NCBI RefSeq assembly: GCF_010729665.1
Contig: NZ_AP022610.1
Coordinates: 992,001-1,056,000, forward strand
Reading direction: 5' to 3'
From: Mycolicibacterium madagascariense
Lineage (GTDB): Bacteria; Actinomycetota; Actinomycetes; Mycobacteriales; Mycobacteriaceae
DNA length: 64,000 bases
The position numbers and the translations under genes are program-made. This document shows, piece after piece, positions 7,136 to 17,141 of the stretch. The notes below the pieces were generated by a model. The model was given only the letters and a program-made list of their open reading frames with translations. It ran no database searches and was not told where the DNA came from. Position 1 is the stretch's first letter; each line of letters starts with the position of its first letter.

Positions 7136-10100
7136 ATGTCCACGCCCGTTTCCCCGACACCGCGCGTCGCGTTGCTGTCGACCTCCGACACCGACCTGCT
7201 GTCGGCACGCGCCAGCGGTGCGCACTTCAGTTTGGGCAACCCGGTACGCCAGGAACTCGAGCCGCTGATGGCCGACGCTGCCCTCGTCGTGCTGCGGGTG
7301 CTCGGCTCCTCCGCGGAGATCGCGTCGGAGCTCGCGGTGTTGCGCGGCAGCGGTCTGCCGATGGTCGTCCTCGGCGGCGAGCGGCAACCGAGCGCAGAGC
7401 TGATGGAGTGCTCGACGGTGCCGATGGGCGTCGCCGCGCAGGCGCACGCGTACCTCGCCGAGGGCGGCCCGGACAACCTCGCCCAGATGCACGCGTTCCT
7501 GTGCGACACGGTGCTGCTCACCGGCGTCGGCTTCGAGGAGCCGGTGGTCATTCCGGAATGGGGGATGGCCGAGCGTGAGGAGACCGACCGACTGCGGGTC
7601 GGCGTGCTGTACTACCGGGCGCACGAGATCAGCGGCAACGCCGGTTTCGTCCATGCCCTGGTCGACGCCATCGATGCGACGGGCGACGCCGTCGGCGTGC
7701 CGGTCTTTGCGTCCTCGCTGCGCAGCGCCCCGCAGGAACTGTTCGACGCGATGGGCACCCTCGATGCCCTGGTGGTCAGCGTGCTGGCCGCAGGCGGATC
7801 GAGGCCGTCGGGTGCGAGCGCAGGCGGCGACGACGGCTCCTGGGACATCGAACGCATTGCCGCCCTTGACATTCCGACTCTGCAGGGGCTGTGTCTGACC
7901 TCGTCGCGGGAGGACTGGCTGGCCAGCACCGACGGCGTCACGCCGCTGGACTCGGCCACCCAGATCGCGATTCCCGAGTTCGACGGACGCATCATCACCG
8001 CACCGTTCTCGTTCAAGGAGATCGACGACGACGGGCTGCCGCACTACGTGGCCGACCCCGAGCGGTGTGCGCGGGTCGCGGGGATCGCCGTCAACCATGC
8101 CCGGCTGCGCCGCATCCCGAACGCGGAAAAGAAACTGGCCCTTGTCCTTTCGGCGTATCCGACGAAGCACTCGCGGGTGGGCAACGCCGTGGGTCTGGAC
8201 ACCCCGGCGTCGACGGTGCGGCTGCTGCACCTGCTGGCCGATCAGGGGTACGACGTGGGCGACGGCTTCGGCGTGCTCGACATCGACGACGAGACCGAGG
8301 CCGGCGACCGGTTGATCCACACGCTGATCGCCGCGGGTGGCCAGGATGCGGACTGGCTCACCAGCGCCCAGCTGACCGACGCCCACGTCACGGTGACCGC
8401 CGAGCAGTATGCGGAGTGGACCGCGCACCTGCCCGCCGGCCTGCGCGACGCCATGACCGAGGCATGGGGCCCGGCGCCGGGCTCGCTATTCGTCAACGAT
8501 CGCCAGGAGCTCGTACTGGCGGCGCTGCGGGCGGGCAACGTGGTGTTGATGATTCAGCCGCCCCGCGGTTTCGGCGAGAACCCCGTCGCGATCTACCACG
8601 ACCCCGACCTGGCGCCCAGCCACCACTACCTCGCCGCATACCGTTGGCTGGAGCGGGGTTTCGGCGCTCACGCCGTCGTGCACCTCGGCAAGCACGGGTC
8701 GATGGAGTGGCTGCCCGGCAAGAACGCCGCACTCTCGGCCGAGTGCGCGACGGACGCGACGATCGGCTCGCTGCCGCTGATCTACCCGTTCCTGGTCAAC
8801 GATCCCGGCGAGGGCGCGCAGGCCAAGCGGCGGGCGCACGCCACGATCGTCGACCACCTCATCCCGCCGATGGCGCGGGCCGAGACCTACGGCGACATCG
8901 CGCGGCTCGAACAGTTGCTCGACGAGTACGGCAACATCGCGTCGATGGACCCGGCGAAGCTGCCGGCCATCCGCGGCGAGATCTGGAATCTCATGCGGGC
9001 GGCGGAGATGCACCGCGACCTGGGCCTCGACGACCGACCCGACGACGAGGAGTTCGACGACTTCCTGCTGCACGTCGACGGTTGGCTGTGCGAGATCAAG
9101 GACGCGCAGATCCGCGACGGTCTGCACGTGCTCGGCGGTGCGCCGCAGGGCGAGGCCCGCGTCAACCTGGTGCTGGCCATCCTGCGGGCGTCGCAGGTGT
9201 GGGGCGGACGCGATCACGCGGTGCCGGGTCTGCGGGCCGCCCTGGGCCTGAAGGACGACGCCGCGACGACCGCGGTCGACGAGATCGAGTCGCGCGCACG
9301 GCATCTCGTCGAGGCGATGGAGGCGGCCGGCTGGGACGCGGCTGTCGCCGAGACGCTGCACGACGACCCGGACGTCCAGCAGGTGCTGCGATTCGCCGCC
9401 ACGGAGGTGATCCCGCGCCTGGCGGGCACCGCAGGTGAGCTCGACGCCGTCATCCGCGCGCTGGCAGGCGGTTTCATCCGCCCGGGCCCGTCGGGGTCCC
9501 CGCTGCGTGGCCTGGTGAACGTGTTGCCGACGGGCCGCAACTTCTACACCGTCGACCCTCGCGCGGTCCCGTCCCGGCTGGCCTGGCAGACCGGGCAGGC
9601 GATGGCGGAGTCCCTGGTGCAGCGCTACGTCGACGACACGGGTTCCTACCCCGAGTCCGTCGGTCTGTCGGTGTGGGGGACCAGTGCGATGCGGACCTCG
9701 GGTGACGACATCGCCGAGGTACTGGCGCTTCTCGGCGTGCGCCCCGAATGGGACGAGGCGTCCCGGCGCGTCAGTCGGCTGGCCGTCGTCTCGCTCGACG
9801 AGTTGGCCAGGCCGCGCATCGACGTCACGGTGCGCATCTCGGGATTCTTCCGCGATGCGTTCCCGCACGTGGTGTCCATGCTGGACGACGCCGTGCGGAT
9901 GGTGGCCGAACTCGACGAGCCGGACGACCAGAACTTCGTCGCCGCCCACGCCAAGGCCGACCTCGCCGAGCATGGTGACGAACGTCGTTCCACGACAAGG
10001 ATATTCGGCTCCAAGCCGGGATCGTATGGGGCGGGCATCCTGCAGGTCGTCGAGGCGGGCACGTGGCGTGACGACAAGGACCTCGCCGAGGTGTACACGG

Positions 10101-10735
10101 CGTGGGGCGGTTTCGCGTACGGTCGCGGTCTCGACGGGGCGGCGGCCGCCGACGACATGCGCACCAATTACCGCCGGATCAAGGTGGCGGCCAAGAACGT
10201 CGACACCCGCGAGCACGACATCGCCGACAGCGACGACTACTTTCAGTACCACGGCGGCATGATCGCGACCGTGCGCGCGTTGACGGGCTCGGATCCCAAG
10301 GCCTACGTGGGGGATTCGACGACACCCGATGCGGTGCGCACCAGGACGCTGTCAGAGGAGACGGCGCGGGTGTTCCGGTCGCGGGTGGTGAACCCGCGCT
10401 GGATCTCCGCGATGCGGCGGCACGGCTACAAGGGTGCCTTCGAACTCGCCGCGACCGTCGACTATCTCTTCGGGTTCGACGCCACCGCGGGCGTCGTGCA
10501 GGACTGGATGTACGAGAAGCTCGCGCAGGAGTACGTGCTCGACCCGACCACGCGCGAGTTCCTGGACACGTCCAATCCGTGGGCACTGCACGGCATCGTC
10601 GAACGGCTGCAGGAGGCCGCCGACCGCGGGCTGTGGGCCGATCCGTCGGCGGACACCCTTGCCGCGCTGGCGCAGGCGTACCTCGAGGTGGAAGGCGACC
10701 TGGAGGACCGCGACCGCGGAACCGTGCGGCAGTGA
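7136..10735 (+). CDS. cobN: cobaltochelatase large subunit CobN
   Basis: The 1199-residue large subunit of the aerobic ATP-dependent cobaltochelatase, which inserts Co2+ into hydrogenobyrinic acid a,c-diamide. The length is typical for CobN/ChlH. Family motifs include HLGKHGSMEWLPGKNAALS near residue 520, the proline-rich RAPRGFGENPVAIYHDPD type segment before it, and the C-terminal PRWISAMRRHGYKGAFELAATVDY block. It is the first gene of the riboswitch-led operon and overlaps the next gene. Partner ATPase subunits of the CobS/CobT type are not nearby; the fused AAA/VWA protein at 17138-19120 is the likely motor. Confidence 0.97.
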   Translation: MSTPVSPTPRVALLSTSDTDLLSARASGAHFSLGNPVRQELEPLMADAALVVLRVLGSSAEIASELAVLRGSGLPMVVLGGERQPSAELMECSTVPMGVAAQAHAYLAEGGPDNLAQMHAFLCDTVLLTGVGFEEPVVIPEWGMAEREETDRLRVGVLYYRAHEISGNAGFVHALVDAIDATGDAVGVPVFASSLRSAPQELFDAMGTLDALVVSVLAAGGSRPSGASAGGDDGSWDIERIAALDIPTLQGLCLTSSREDWLASTDGVTPLDSATQIAIPEFDGRIITAPFSFKEIDDDGLPHYVADPERCARVAGIAVNHARLRRIPNAEKKLALVLSAYPTKHSRVGNAVGLDTPASTVRLLHLLADQGYDVGDGFGVLDIDDETEAGDRLIHTLIAAGGQDADWLTSAQLTDAHVTVTAEQYAEWTAHLPAGLRDAMTEAWGPAPGSLFVNDRQELVLAALRAGNVVLMIQPPRGFGENPVAIYHDPDLAPSHHYLAAYRWLERGFGAHAVVHLGKHGSMEWLPGKNAALSAECATDATIGSLPLIYPFLVNDPGEGAQAKRRAHATIVDHLIPPMARAETYGDIARLEQLLDEYGNIASMDPAKLPAIRGEIWNLMRAAEMHRDLGLDDRPDDEEFDDFLLHVDGWLCEIKDAQIRDGLHVLGGAPQGEARVNLVLAILRASQVWGGRDHAVPGLRAALGLKDDAATTAVDEIESRARHLVEAMEAAGWDAAVAETLHDDPDVQQVLRFAATEVIPRLAGTAGELDAVIRALAGGFIRPGPSGSPLRGLVNVLPTGRNFYTVDPRAVPSRLAWQTGQAMAESLVQRYVDDTGSYPESVGLSVWGTSAMRTSGDDIAEVLALLGVRPEWDEASRRVSRLAVVSLDELARPRIDVTVRISGFFRDAFPHVVSMLDDAVRMVAELDEPDDQNFVAAHAKADLAEHGDERRSTTRIFGSKPGSYGAGILQVVEAGTWRDDKDLAEVYTAWGGFAYGRGLDGAAAADDMRTNYRRIKVAAKNVDTREHDIADSDDYFQYHGGMIATVRALTGSDPKAYVGDSTTPDAVRTRTLSEETARVFRSRVVNPRWISAMRRHGYKGAFELAATVDYLFGFDATAGVVQDWMYEKLAQEYVLDPTTREFLDTSNPWALHGIVERLQEAADRGLWADPSADTLAALAQAYLEVEGDLEDRDRGTVRQ

Positions 10736-11487
10736 GCGTGGTGCGCGTGCGCATCCTCGGCGTGGGGATGGGACCGCAGCACGTGACCCCCGAGGTCGCC
10801 GCGGCGCTGCGGACCGCCGACTACGTGCTCGCCGCCGACAAGGGTGGGGACGACGAGCTGCTCGCGTTGCGCCGCGAAATCCTGGTTCGGCACGCGGAGT
10901 CGGTGCCCATGGTCGCGGTGCGAGATCCGGCGCGGGATCGGTCTTCTGGTTTGAGTACGGTGGGTTACGTTGGCGCCGTGGCTGATTGGCATGACGCGCG
11001 GGCCGCTGAGTATGCCTCCGTGCTCCGCGAGCGCGGCGGGACCGCGGCGTTCCTGGTGTGGGGTGACCCGTCGCTGTACGACTCGACGATTCGGATCGTC
11101 GAGAAGATCCGCGAGCTCGGGGTGCCGGTGGAGTTCGACGTGCTGCCCGGCATCAGCGCGCCACAGGTGCTCGCAGCCAGGCACCGCATCGTGCTGCACG
11201 AGGTGGGCCGGCCGGTGCACGTGACGACGGGCCGACGGCTGCAGGAGGCCGTCGCGGCCGGGCAGGACAACGTCGTCTCGATGCTGAACCCGCCGCCGGA
11301 GCGGCTCGACCTGACCGGGCTCGACGACTGGACGGTGTGGTGGGGCGCCAACCTGGGGGCCGCCGGGGAGCGGCTCGTCGCGGGCACGCTCGGCGAGGTA
11401 TGGCCCGCCGTGGTCGAGGCACGCGCGGCGGCCAAGGCCGAGGCCGGCTGGGTGATGGATCTGTTCCTGGTGCGGAGACCCAGCTGA
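10732..11487 (+). CDS. cobF: precorrin-6A synthase (deacetylating) CobF
   Basis: SAM-dependent C1 methylation with loss of acetate, converting precorrin-5 to precorrin-6A in the oxygen-dependent pathway. The protein has the tetrapyrrole methylase N-terminus RVRILGVGMGPQHVTPEVAAAL, a GDPSLYDSTIRI segment and the ISAPQVLAARHRIVLHEVGRPVHVTTGR block typical of CobF. The GTG at 10732 overlaps the cobN stop (GTGA) and gives 251 residues; GTGs at 10738 and 10741 are alternatives. It matters for pathway reconstruction because the M. tuberculosis complex is known to lack cobF while other mycobacteria keep it. Confidence 0.93.
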   Translation: MSVVRVRILGVGMGPQHVTPEVAAALRTADYVLAADKGGDDELLALRREILVRHAESVPMVAVRDPARDRSSGLSTVGYVGAVADWHDARAAEYASVLRERGGTAAFLVWGDPSLYDSTIRIVEKIRELGVPVEFDVLPGISAPQVLAARHRIVLHEVGRPVHVTTGRRLQEAVAAGQDNVVSMLNPPPERLDLTGLDDWTVWWGANLGAAGERLVAGTLGEVWPAVVEARAAAKAEAGWVMDLFLVRRPS

Positions 11488-12950
11488 TGGGCGGTCTGCT
11501 GGTGGCGGGCACGACCAGCGATGCGGGCAAGAGCGTGGTCACCACGGGGCTGTGTCGGGCGTTGGCGCGGCGGGGGATCGCCGTGGCGCCGTTCAAGGCG
11601 CAGAACATGTCGAACAATTCGATGGTGTGTGGTGACGGTGTCGAAATTGGTCGGGCGCAATGGATTCAGGCGTTGGCCGCGGGGGTGGTGCCGGAGGCTG
11701 CGATGAATCCCGTGCTCCTCAAACCGGGGAGCGATCGGCGCAGTCACGTCGTCCTGATGGGTAGGCCGTGGGGCGAGGTGTCGTCGTCGGACTGGGTGGA
11801 CGGCCGTCGTCCGCTGGCGACCGCGGCACATGCGGCGTACGACGACCTGGCCAGCCGGTTCGACGTAGTGATCGCCGAGGGGGCGGGTAGTCCTGCCGAG
11901 ATCAACCTGCGTGCAGGCGATTACGTCAACATGGGGTTGGCGCGCCACGCCGGGTTGCCGACGATCGTCGTCGGTGACATCGATCGCGGTGGCGTGTTCG
12001 CGGCGTTCCTGGGGACCGTCGCGCTGCTGTCGCCGGAGGATCAGGCGCTCGTTGCGGGATTCGTGGTCAACAAGTTTCGTGGTGACCTCGATCTGTTGGC
12101 GCCAGGTCTGCGCGATCTGGAACGCGTGACCGGTCGGCGGGTGTTCGGCACGCTGCCATGGCATCCCGACGTGTGGCTGGACTCCGAGGATGCGCTGGAC
12201 CTCTCCGGGCGGCGGGCCACGGTGTCTGGGGCCCGGCGGGTTGCGGTGATCAGGCTGCCGAGGATCAGCAACTTCACCGACGTGGACGCGCTCGGTCTGG
12301 AACCCGACGTCGACGTCGTTTTCGTCTCGGATCCGCGTGCACTCGTGGACGCCGACCTGGTGGTGTTGCCCGGTACCAGGGCCACCATCGCCGACCTGGC
12401 GTGGCTGCGGTCACGCGGACTGGACCGCGCCGTGGTGGCGCACGCCGCTGCGGGCAAGCCGCTGCTGGGCATCTGCGGGGGATTTCAGATGCTGGGCAAC
12501 GTGATTCGCGATCCCGACGGCGTCGAGGGTGCCGCCGCCGAGGTCGACGGGCTGGGGTTGCTCGACGTGACGACTACGTTCGCCGCCGAGAAGGTGTTGC
12601 GGCTGCCGCGCGGCGATGGGCTCGGTGTGCCCGCCTCCGGATACGAGATTCACCACGGGCGCATCACGCGCGGCCCCGGTGTCGACGAGTTCCTGGGCGG
12701 GGCCCGTGCCGGTTCGGTATTCGGCACCATGTGGCACGGGTCGCTGGAGGGTGACGCGCTGCGAGCGGCATTCCTGCGGGAGACGCTGGGGCTCGACCCT
12801 TCGGGAGTGAGCTTTCCCGCGGCCCGTGAGCGTCGGCTCGACCTGCTCGGCGAGCTCGTCGAGACGCACCTCGACGTCGACGCGCTGCTCGAATTGGCTT
12901 CCTGCGGTGCGCCGCGCGATCTGCCCGTCCTGCCGCCGGGCGCGCCGTGA
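11487..12950 (+). CDS. cobQ: cobyric acid synthase CobQ
   Basis: Glutamine-dependent amidation of four side chains of adenosylcobyrinate a,c-diamide. The N-terminal P-loop-like domain starts [21 protein letters not shown]. The [12 protein letters not shown] block and the [10 protein letters not shown] motif follow. The C-terminal class I glutaminase domain has its nucleophile in ICGGFQMLG (Cys near residue 331) and its His in MWHGSLEGD (near 417). It has 487 residues, normal for CobQ. The ATG at 11487 overlaps the cobF stop as TGATG; the frame upstream of it is a shadow of cobF. Confidence 0.97.
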   Translation: MGGLLVAGTTSDAGKSVVTTGLCRALARRGIAVAPFKAQNMSNNSMVCGDGVEIGRAQWIQALAAGVVPEAAMNPVLLKPGSDRRSHVVLMGRPWGEVSSSDWVDGRRPLATAAHAAYDDLASRFDVVIAEGAGSPAEINLRAGDYVNMGLARHAGLPTIVVGDIDRGGVFAAFLGTVALLSPEDQALVAGFVVNKFRGDLDLLAPGLRDLERVTGRRVFGTLPWHPDVWLDSEDALDLSGRRATVSGARRVAVIRLPRISNFTDVDALGLEPDVDVVFVSDPRALVDADLVVLPGTRATIADLAWLRSRGLDRAVVAHAAAGKPLLGICGGFQMLGNVIRDPDGVEGAAAEVDGLGLLDVTTTFAAEKVLRLPRGDGLGVPASGYEIHHGRITRGPGVDEFLGGARAGSVFGTMWHGSLEGDALRAAFLRETLGLDPSGVSFPAARERRLDLLGELVETHLDVDALLELASCGAPRDLPVLPPGAP

Positions 12951-13684
12951 CGAGGGTCCTGCTGCTCGGCGGCACGTCGGAGGCGAGGGCCCTGGCGGCT
13001 CGACTGATCGCCGACGGCGTGCCCGTGACCAGTTCGCTTGCTGGTCGGGTAGCGAAGCCACGGATGCCCGTCGGGCCGGTCCGTGTCGGCGGGTTCGGCG
13101 GGGTGGCCGGGCTGCGGGCCGCGCTCGCCGACTTCGACGCCGTCGTGGACGCCACGCATCCCTTCGCTGCGACGATTTCGGCCAATGCCGCCGCGGCCTG
13201 CGTCTCGACGCCCCTGCTGCGGTTGGAACGGCCGGGCTGGGCGGATCGTGCTCGCCCGTCGTGGCATTGGGTCGACACCCACGAGAGGGCTGCTGCCGAG
13301 GCGGCGCGACTCGGTGGGCGGCCCCTGCTCACCACGGGGCGCCAGCAGCTGGCGCAATTCATTCCGGCCCTGCGGGACAAGGCCGTGCTGGCGCGCGTCG
13401 TCGACGAGCCCGACGTGGTGCTGCCGTCGGGGTGGCGGGTGCTGCGCGATCGCGGCCCCTACGACCTGCCCGGCGAGCTGTCGGTGTTTCGCGATCACGG
13501 CGCAGACGTGTTGGTCACCAAGGACTCTGGCGGCGAGTACACCTGGCCCAAGATGGCGGCCGCCGAGCAGCTGGGGGTGCCCGTGGTGATCGTCCGTCGG
13601 CCGAGTGCGCCGCCGGACGTGCCGGTGGTGTCCGCGGTGGATGATGCCGTGGCGTGGGTACACGCGTTGTCCTCTCGTCACTAG
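12947..13684 (+). CDS. cobK: precorrin-6A reductase CobK
   Basis: NADPH-dependent reduction of precorrin-6A to precorrin-6B. The 245-residue protein opens with [18 protein letters not shown], the CobK/CbiJ dinucleotide-binding motif, and has the family blocks [40 protein letters not shown] and [17 protein letters not shown]. The GTG start overlaps the cobQ stop by four bases. Its TAG stop shares the palindrome CTAG with the stop of the oppositely oriented 13E12 gene. It is the last gene of the cobN operon. Confidence 0.97.
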   Translation: MTRVLLLGGTSEARALAARLIADGVPVTSSLAGRVAKPRMPVGPVRVGGFGGVAGLRAALADFDAVVDATHPFAATISANAAAACVSTPLLRLERPGWADRARPSWHWVDTHERAAAEAARLGGRPLLTTGRQQLAQFIPALRDKAVLARVVDEPDVVLPSGWRVLRDRGPYDLPGELSVFRDHGADVLVTKDSGGEYTWPKMAAAEQLGVPVVIVRRPSAPPDVPVVSAVDDAVAWVHALSSRH

Positions 13685-16098
13685 AACGGTGGCGGGTCTG
13701 AGTCATGTTGCATGGCTTCGTATTCGGCGTTCGGAGCGGTGGGGTGGTCGGTGTCGAGTGCTCTTTGGTTCGCTTGGCGTTCGGCGAGGGCGCGGTGGCG
13801 TCGGTCTTGTCTGCGGGTGGCGCGTCGGGTGGGCATCTTGAGTCCGTTGGCGGGCCGTGGTGGTGGCGGGTGGGCGGTGATGGGTGCGGTGGGTGCGCAC
13901 AGTTGGGGGAAGTCGGTGTGGCTGCCAGGTGTGGTGGTGTGGGTGCGTCCGTCGGGGGTCGTCCAGATGACGGTGCCGTCGGGGAGCTGTTCGTCATGCC
14001 AGCCGTTCCAGAAGGTTTTGAGCAAATGATGTTCACGGCAGAGGCATTTCAGGTTGGAGGCAGCGGTCGGCCCGTAGGGGTAGGGGATGGTGTGGTCGAT
14101 GTCGGCGGTGCTGGCCGGTTTGGTGCAGCCGGGGTAGCGGCAGGTTTGGTCGCGGCATCGGATGAAGTCGGCGAGTGTGGGTGAGGGGCGGTAGCGGGGT
14201 TCGGGGGGCGCTTGGCCGGGGTGCACGATGACCGAGATCGTGGCCCCGGTGGCGGCGCGGCGGGCGATGGCTCCGGGCAGCACGGTGCCACTGAGGTGGC
14301 CGCCGTCGAGGAGGGTGGCGGTGGGCAGGCTGCTGAAGTGTTCGGGGTGGGGTCGGGGGGTGAACAGTTCGGCCCAGGTGAGTTGGGTGAGGGGTTTGTC
14401 GTAGAGCGGGGGTGGGGTGCCGTCGAGGTCGGCGCATTCCTGTTCGGGGGTGATGAACGGGATCGGGGTGCGTGGGGCGAGCTCGGTGACGGTGGTGGGG
14501 TGGGGGGTTGTGGGTTCGGTTGCGGCGGCGGCGTTGTCGGCGGTGTCGTCGCGATCGATGTCGCCGTCCGCGGGGTAGTCGACCGTGGCGTCGTCCACCG
14601 TGGTGTCGTTGGCGACGTCGTCCGTGTCGGTAACGTCGTCGGTGGAGGTGAACCCGGCGCCAGAGTCATCGCCGCCCGCGTTGGTGGGGGCGTTGGAACG
14701 GGGGTGCGTGTTGGTTGCGGCGGGTTCGGGCTCCTCCGCCGGCTCCGGGTCGGTTGACGCCGAATCGGTGTCAGCGTCGACCATGGCGTCGGTGTCGTCC
14801 TGACCGGTGGACGGGTCGGCACTCGCCTCGGCGCGGAGGTCCGCGGTTGTGGGCTCGGTCTCGATCGCCGAATTCGGCTCTGCGGAGGCGTCGTCGGTGT
14901 TGAGGGCGATCGCGTCGTCGTCGTCCTGAACGGTGGACGCCTCGGCGCGGTGGTCGGCGGATGTGGGCTCGGTCTCCATCGCCCAATTCGGCTCTGCGAA
15001 CGCATCGTCGGTGTTGAGGTCGACCGCGTCGCCGTCGGCGTCCTGATCGGTGGGCGCGTTGGTCCTCGACTCGGCGTCGACGTCCGCGGGGGCGGGGTCG
15101 ACGGTCGACTCCGGTTCGGTCGGTGCTTTGTCGGCTGTGTCGGTGGCGTCGTGGGGCTCGGCCTCGGCCTCGGGCACGTCGTCGGTCTCGTCCTCGCGTT
15201 CGGGCTCGACCTCGGGGTCCGCCGGTGCATCACCGCAGGGCCCGCCGCCCGGGGGCACCACCGGCGGGAGATCAGAGGGGCCGTTGCCGGTGATGGTGTC
15301 GGGGTGGGCGATGAGGTGGATGACGACCCCGGTGGACGGTGGGCGCAGGTAGGCCTCGCAGTCGGGGCGTTCGCACAGGCACGCCAGGCGGTCCTGGCCG
15401 TAGGACAGCGCCCCGATGGCTTCGGAGCGTAGTTGGTCCTTGGTGCGCGGGTCCTGCGGGCACACGGTGTCGGCGAGGGCGTCCAGGCGGGCGGTGAAGG
15501 CGGCGCCGTCGGTGGCGAACAGGCTGGCATAGAGCTGGGCGATGCCGGTCTCGTCGTCGATGGTGACGTCCACCCGGCGGCCCTGCGCGCGGGTCTGGGT
15601 GCGGTGCACCGCGGCGGGGTCCAGGCGCCAGATCTCGGCGTCGATGGCCTTCTGCGCCCGGTAGACCGAGGTGGGGTAGTCGGTGCTGGTGAACCGTGCA
15701 CTCAGGGCGATGTCGAGGGCCTCCCAGACGGCGGGGTCGATGACCGCCGAGGCGCGGGTGGTGATCAGCCGCACGATCGGATAGCTCAGGCGTCCGTCGG
15801 TGAACAAGGCTTCCAGGCGGGGGAAGCGTTCGCGCAGGGCCAGGGCGACGAGCAGGGTCGCCGACACCGAGCGGGTGGTGAGGCGTTGGGCGGCGCCGAT
15901 GTGGGCGCACACCGCGCTCCAGTTGTCGATGCACCATTGGTCGCGATCGACCGATCCGTCGGCGGACATGGCGGCCTCGAGCATGGTTCGCATGGCGTGC
16001 AGGCGGTGTGCGCAGGCGGCGTTCTCCACCCGGGTCCACAGTTCGACGGCGACGGGTCCCTGCGCGCAGAGCGCCGTGGTCACCAGAGTGTCGAACAC
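13681..16098 (-). CDS. 13E12-type DUF222 protein with HNH endonuclease domain
   Basis: Encodes 805 residues. The N-terminal DUF222/13E12 region (residues ~1-280) includes [22 protein letters not shown] and [24 protein letters not shown] very long Asp/Glu/Thr/Ala-rich insert with imperfect repeats (~290-535) follows. A C-terminal HNH nuclease (~660-705) has [26 protein letters not shown] and the zinc-binding CRYPGC/C..CREHH cysteines. The acidic insert makes it much longer than most relatives. The family is the repeat family of M. tuberculosis and is DNA-damage inducible there. A perfect SOS box covers the GTG start. It sits between cobK and cobD and interrupts the cobalamin genes. Confidence 0.88.
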   Translation of the reverse strand: MFDTLVTTALCAQGPVAVELWTRVENAACAHRLHAMRTMLEAAMSADGSVDRDQWCIDNWSAVCAHIGAAQRLTTRSVSATLLVALALRERFPRLEALFTDGRLSYPIVRLITTRASAVIDPAVWEALDIALSARFTSTDYPTSVYRAQKAIDAEIWRLDPAAVHRTQTRAQGRRVDVTIDDETGIAQLYASLFATDGAAFTARLDALADTVCPQDPRTKDQLRSEAIGALSYGQDRLACLCERPDCEAYLRPPSTGVVIHLIAHPDTITGNGPSDLPPVVPPGGGPCGDAPADPEVEPEREDETDDVPEAEAEPHDATDTADKAPTEPESTVDPAPADVDAESRTNAPTDQDADGDAVDLNTDDAFAEPNWAMETEPTSADHRAEASTVQDDDDAIALNTDDASAEPNSAIETEPTTADLRAEASADPSTGQDDTDAMVDADTDSASTDPEPAEEPEPAATNTHPRSNAPTNAGGDDSGAGFTSTDDVTDTDDVANDTTVDDATVDYPADGDIDRDDTADNAAAATEPTTPHPTTVTELAPRTPIPFITPEQECADLDGTPPPLYDKPLTQLTWAELFTPRPHPEHFSSLPTATLLDGGHLSGTVLPGAIARRAATGATISVIVHPGQAPPEPRYRPSPTLADFIRCRDQTCRYPGCTKPASTADIDHTIPYPYGPTAASNLKCLCREHHLLKTFWNGWHDEQLPDGTVIWTTPDGRTHTTTPGSHTDFPQLCAPTAPITAHPPPPRPANGLKMPTRRATRRQDRRHRALAERQANQRALDTDHPTAPNAEYEAMQHDSDPPPF

Positions 16099-16111
16099 GT
16101 GTTCGAGTCTA
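16091..16111 (-). promoter_or_regulatory. LexA SOS box overlapping a leaderless promoter of the 13E12 gene
   Basis: tcgaacacgtgttcga (16091-16106) is a perfect 16-base palindrome and fits exactly the mycobacterial LexA consensus TCGAAC-N4-GTTCGA. On the minus strand TAGACT (16111-16106, TANNNT -10 type) is followed by seven bases and then the GTG at 16098. This is the geometry of a leaderless mycobacterial transcript. LexA bound here would cover the -10 element and the start codon. Confidence 0.85.
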
Positions 16112-16202
16112 TGGCGTCCCGTCGCACCCCGACAGCACCAATCCTCGGGCCTGTGGATGGATCACCGCCTGGGGACAACCCGGGCCACCACACCCGAAAA
16201 CG

Positions 16203-17141
16203 TCAGTCCCGCATGCTAAGCCGCCCGCAGCGAAGGAGCGAGACGCCCGCCGCCACGGCCGCCGCGGCCCACCCCACGCGCCGGGCGAGGTCCGTCGTAG
16301 GGGGAATGTCATCGGGTGTGGGGGTGCGACCATCGCCCATCAGGGCCCGGTGTTCGGTGCGGTTGCCGTAGTAGGTGTTGGTCCCGCCGAGTCGAATGCC
16401 AAGGGCGCCAGCGAAGCTCGCCTCGACGACGCCGGCATTGGGGCTGGGGTGGCCGGCGGCGTCACGGCGCCAGGCGGCCCATGCTGCCCCCGGGTTCGGA
16501 CTCAGTGCGACCACGAGCAGTCCCGCCATCCGTGCTCCGGGGTAGCCGATCAGATCGTCGAAACGCGCTGCTGCCCAACCGAATCGCTCGTATCGAACGT
16601 TGTGGTGGCCGACCATGGCGTCGAGCGTGTTGGCCGCGCGATGCATGACGAGGCCCGGCATCCCGGCGACGGCACCCCAGAAATAGGACGTGACGACCGC
16701 GTCGCTGGTGTTCTCGGCCACCGATTCGATGACGGCCCGGGCGATCTCGTCCGGGGTGAGGTTCGCGGTGTCCCTGCCGACGAGGTTGCGTAGTCGCCGT
16801 CGTGCGCCGTCCACGTCGCCAGAGGTCAGCAGCCCGTGGACAGCCTGCGCTTCCCGTTCCAGTGACCGGCCGCCGAGCACCGCCCACGTGACCGCAGCCG
16901 TCGACAGGGCACGCAGCAGTGGTTTTCGACACGATCGCTCGAGCGCAATCGCCAGCCCGGTGCTCCCGCCAACCAACGTGAGGAGGTACAGCACGCCGGC
17001 CGAGCGATCGTCGGCGTAGAGACGACGTTCCCATCGCGTGGCCACGCTGCCGAATCCCGCCACGGGATGGAAGCGACGGGGATCGCCGAGCCACCGGTCC
17101 GCGGCGTGGCCGAGCAAGAGCCCGGTGGCGCGCGCGATCAG
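16203..17141 (-). CDS. cobD: adenosylcobinamide-phosphate synthase CobD/CbiB
   Basis: Integral membrane enzyme that attaches the aminopropanol linker to cobyric acid. Family segments are clear: LLLGHAADRWLGDPRRFHPVAGFG at the N-terminus, LVGRDTANLTPDEIARAVIESVAENTSDAVV, and SPNAGVVEASFAGALGIRLGGTNTYYG near the C-terminus, with several hydrophobic helices between. The N-terminus is uncertain: no ATG fits. The conserved part begins at the codon overlapping the chelatase stop (a CTG near 17141); a TTG lies inside at 17120, and a GTG at 17210 would give a 69-base extension that is a chelatase shadow. Confidence 0.92.
   Translation of the reverse strand: MIARATGLLLGHAADRWLGDPRRFHPVAGFGSVATRWERRLYADDRSAGVLYLLTLVGGSTGLAIALERSCRKPLLRALSTAAVTWAVLGGRSLEREAQAVHGLLTSGDVDGARRRLRNLVGRDTANLTPDEIARAVIESVAENTSDAVVTSYFWGAVAGMPGLVMHRAANTLDAMVGHHNVRYERFGWAAARFDDLIGYPGARMAGLLVVALSPNPGAAWAAWRRDAAGHPSPNAGVVEASFAGALGIRLGGTNTYYGNRTEHRALMGDGRTPTPDDIPPTTDLARRVGWAAAAVAAGVSLLRCGRLSMRD

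Noticed and set aside
14049..15701. 550-residue open frame on the minus strand inside the 13E12 gene
   Set aside because: It is a Pro/Thr/Arg-rich shadow of the acidic repeat region in another frame, with no domain and no start signal.
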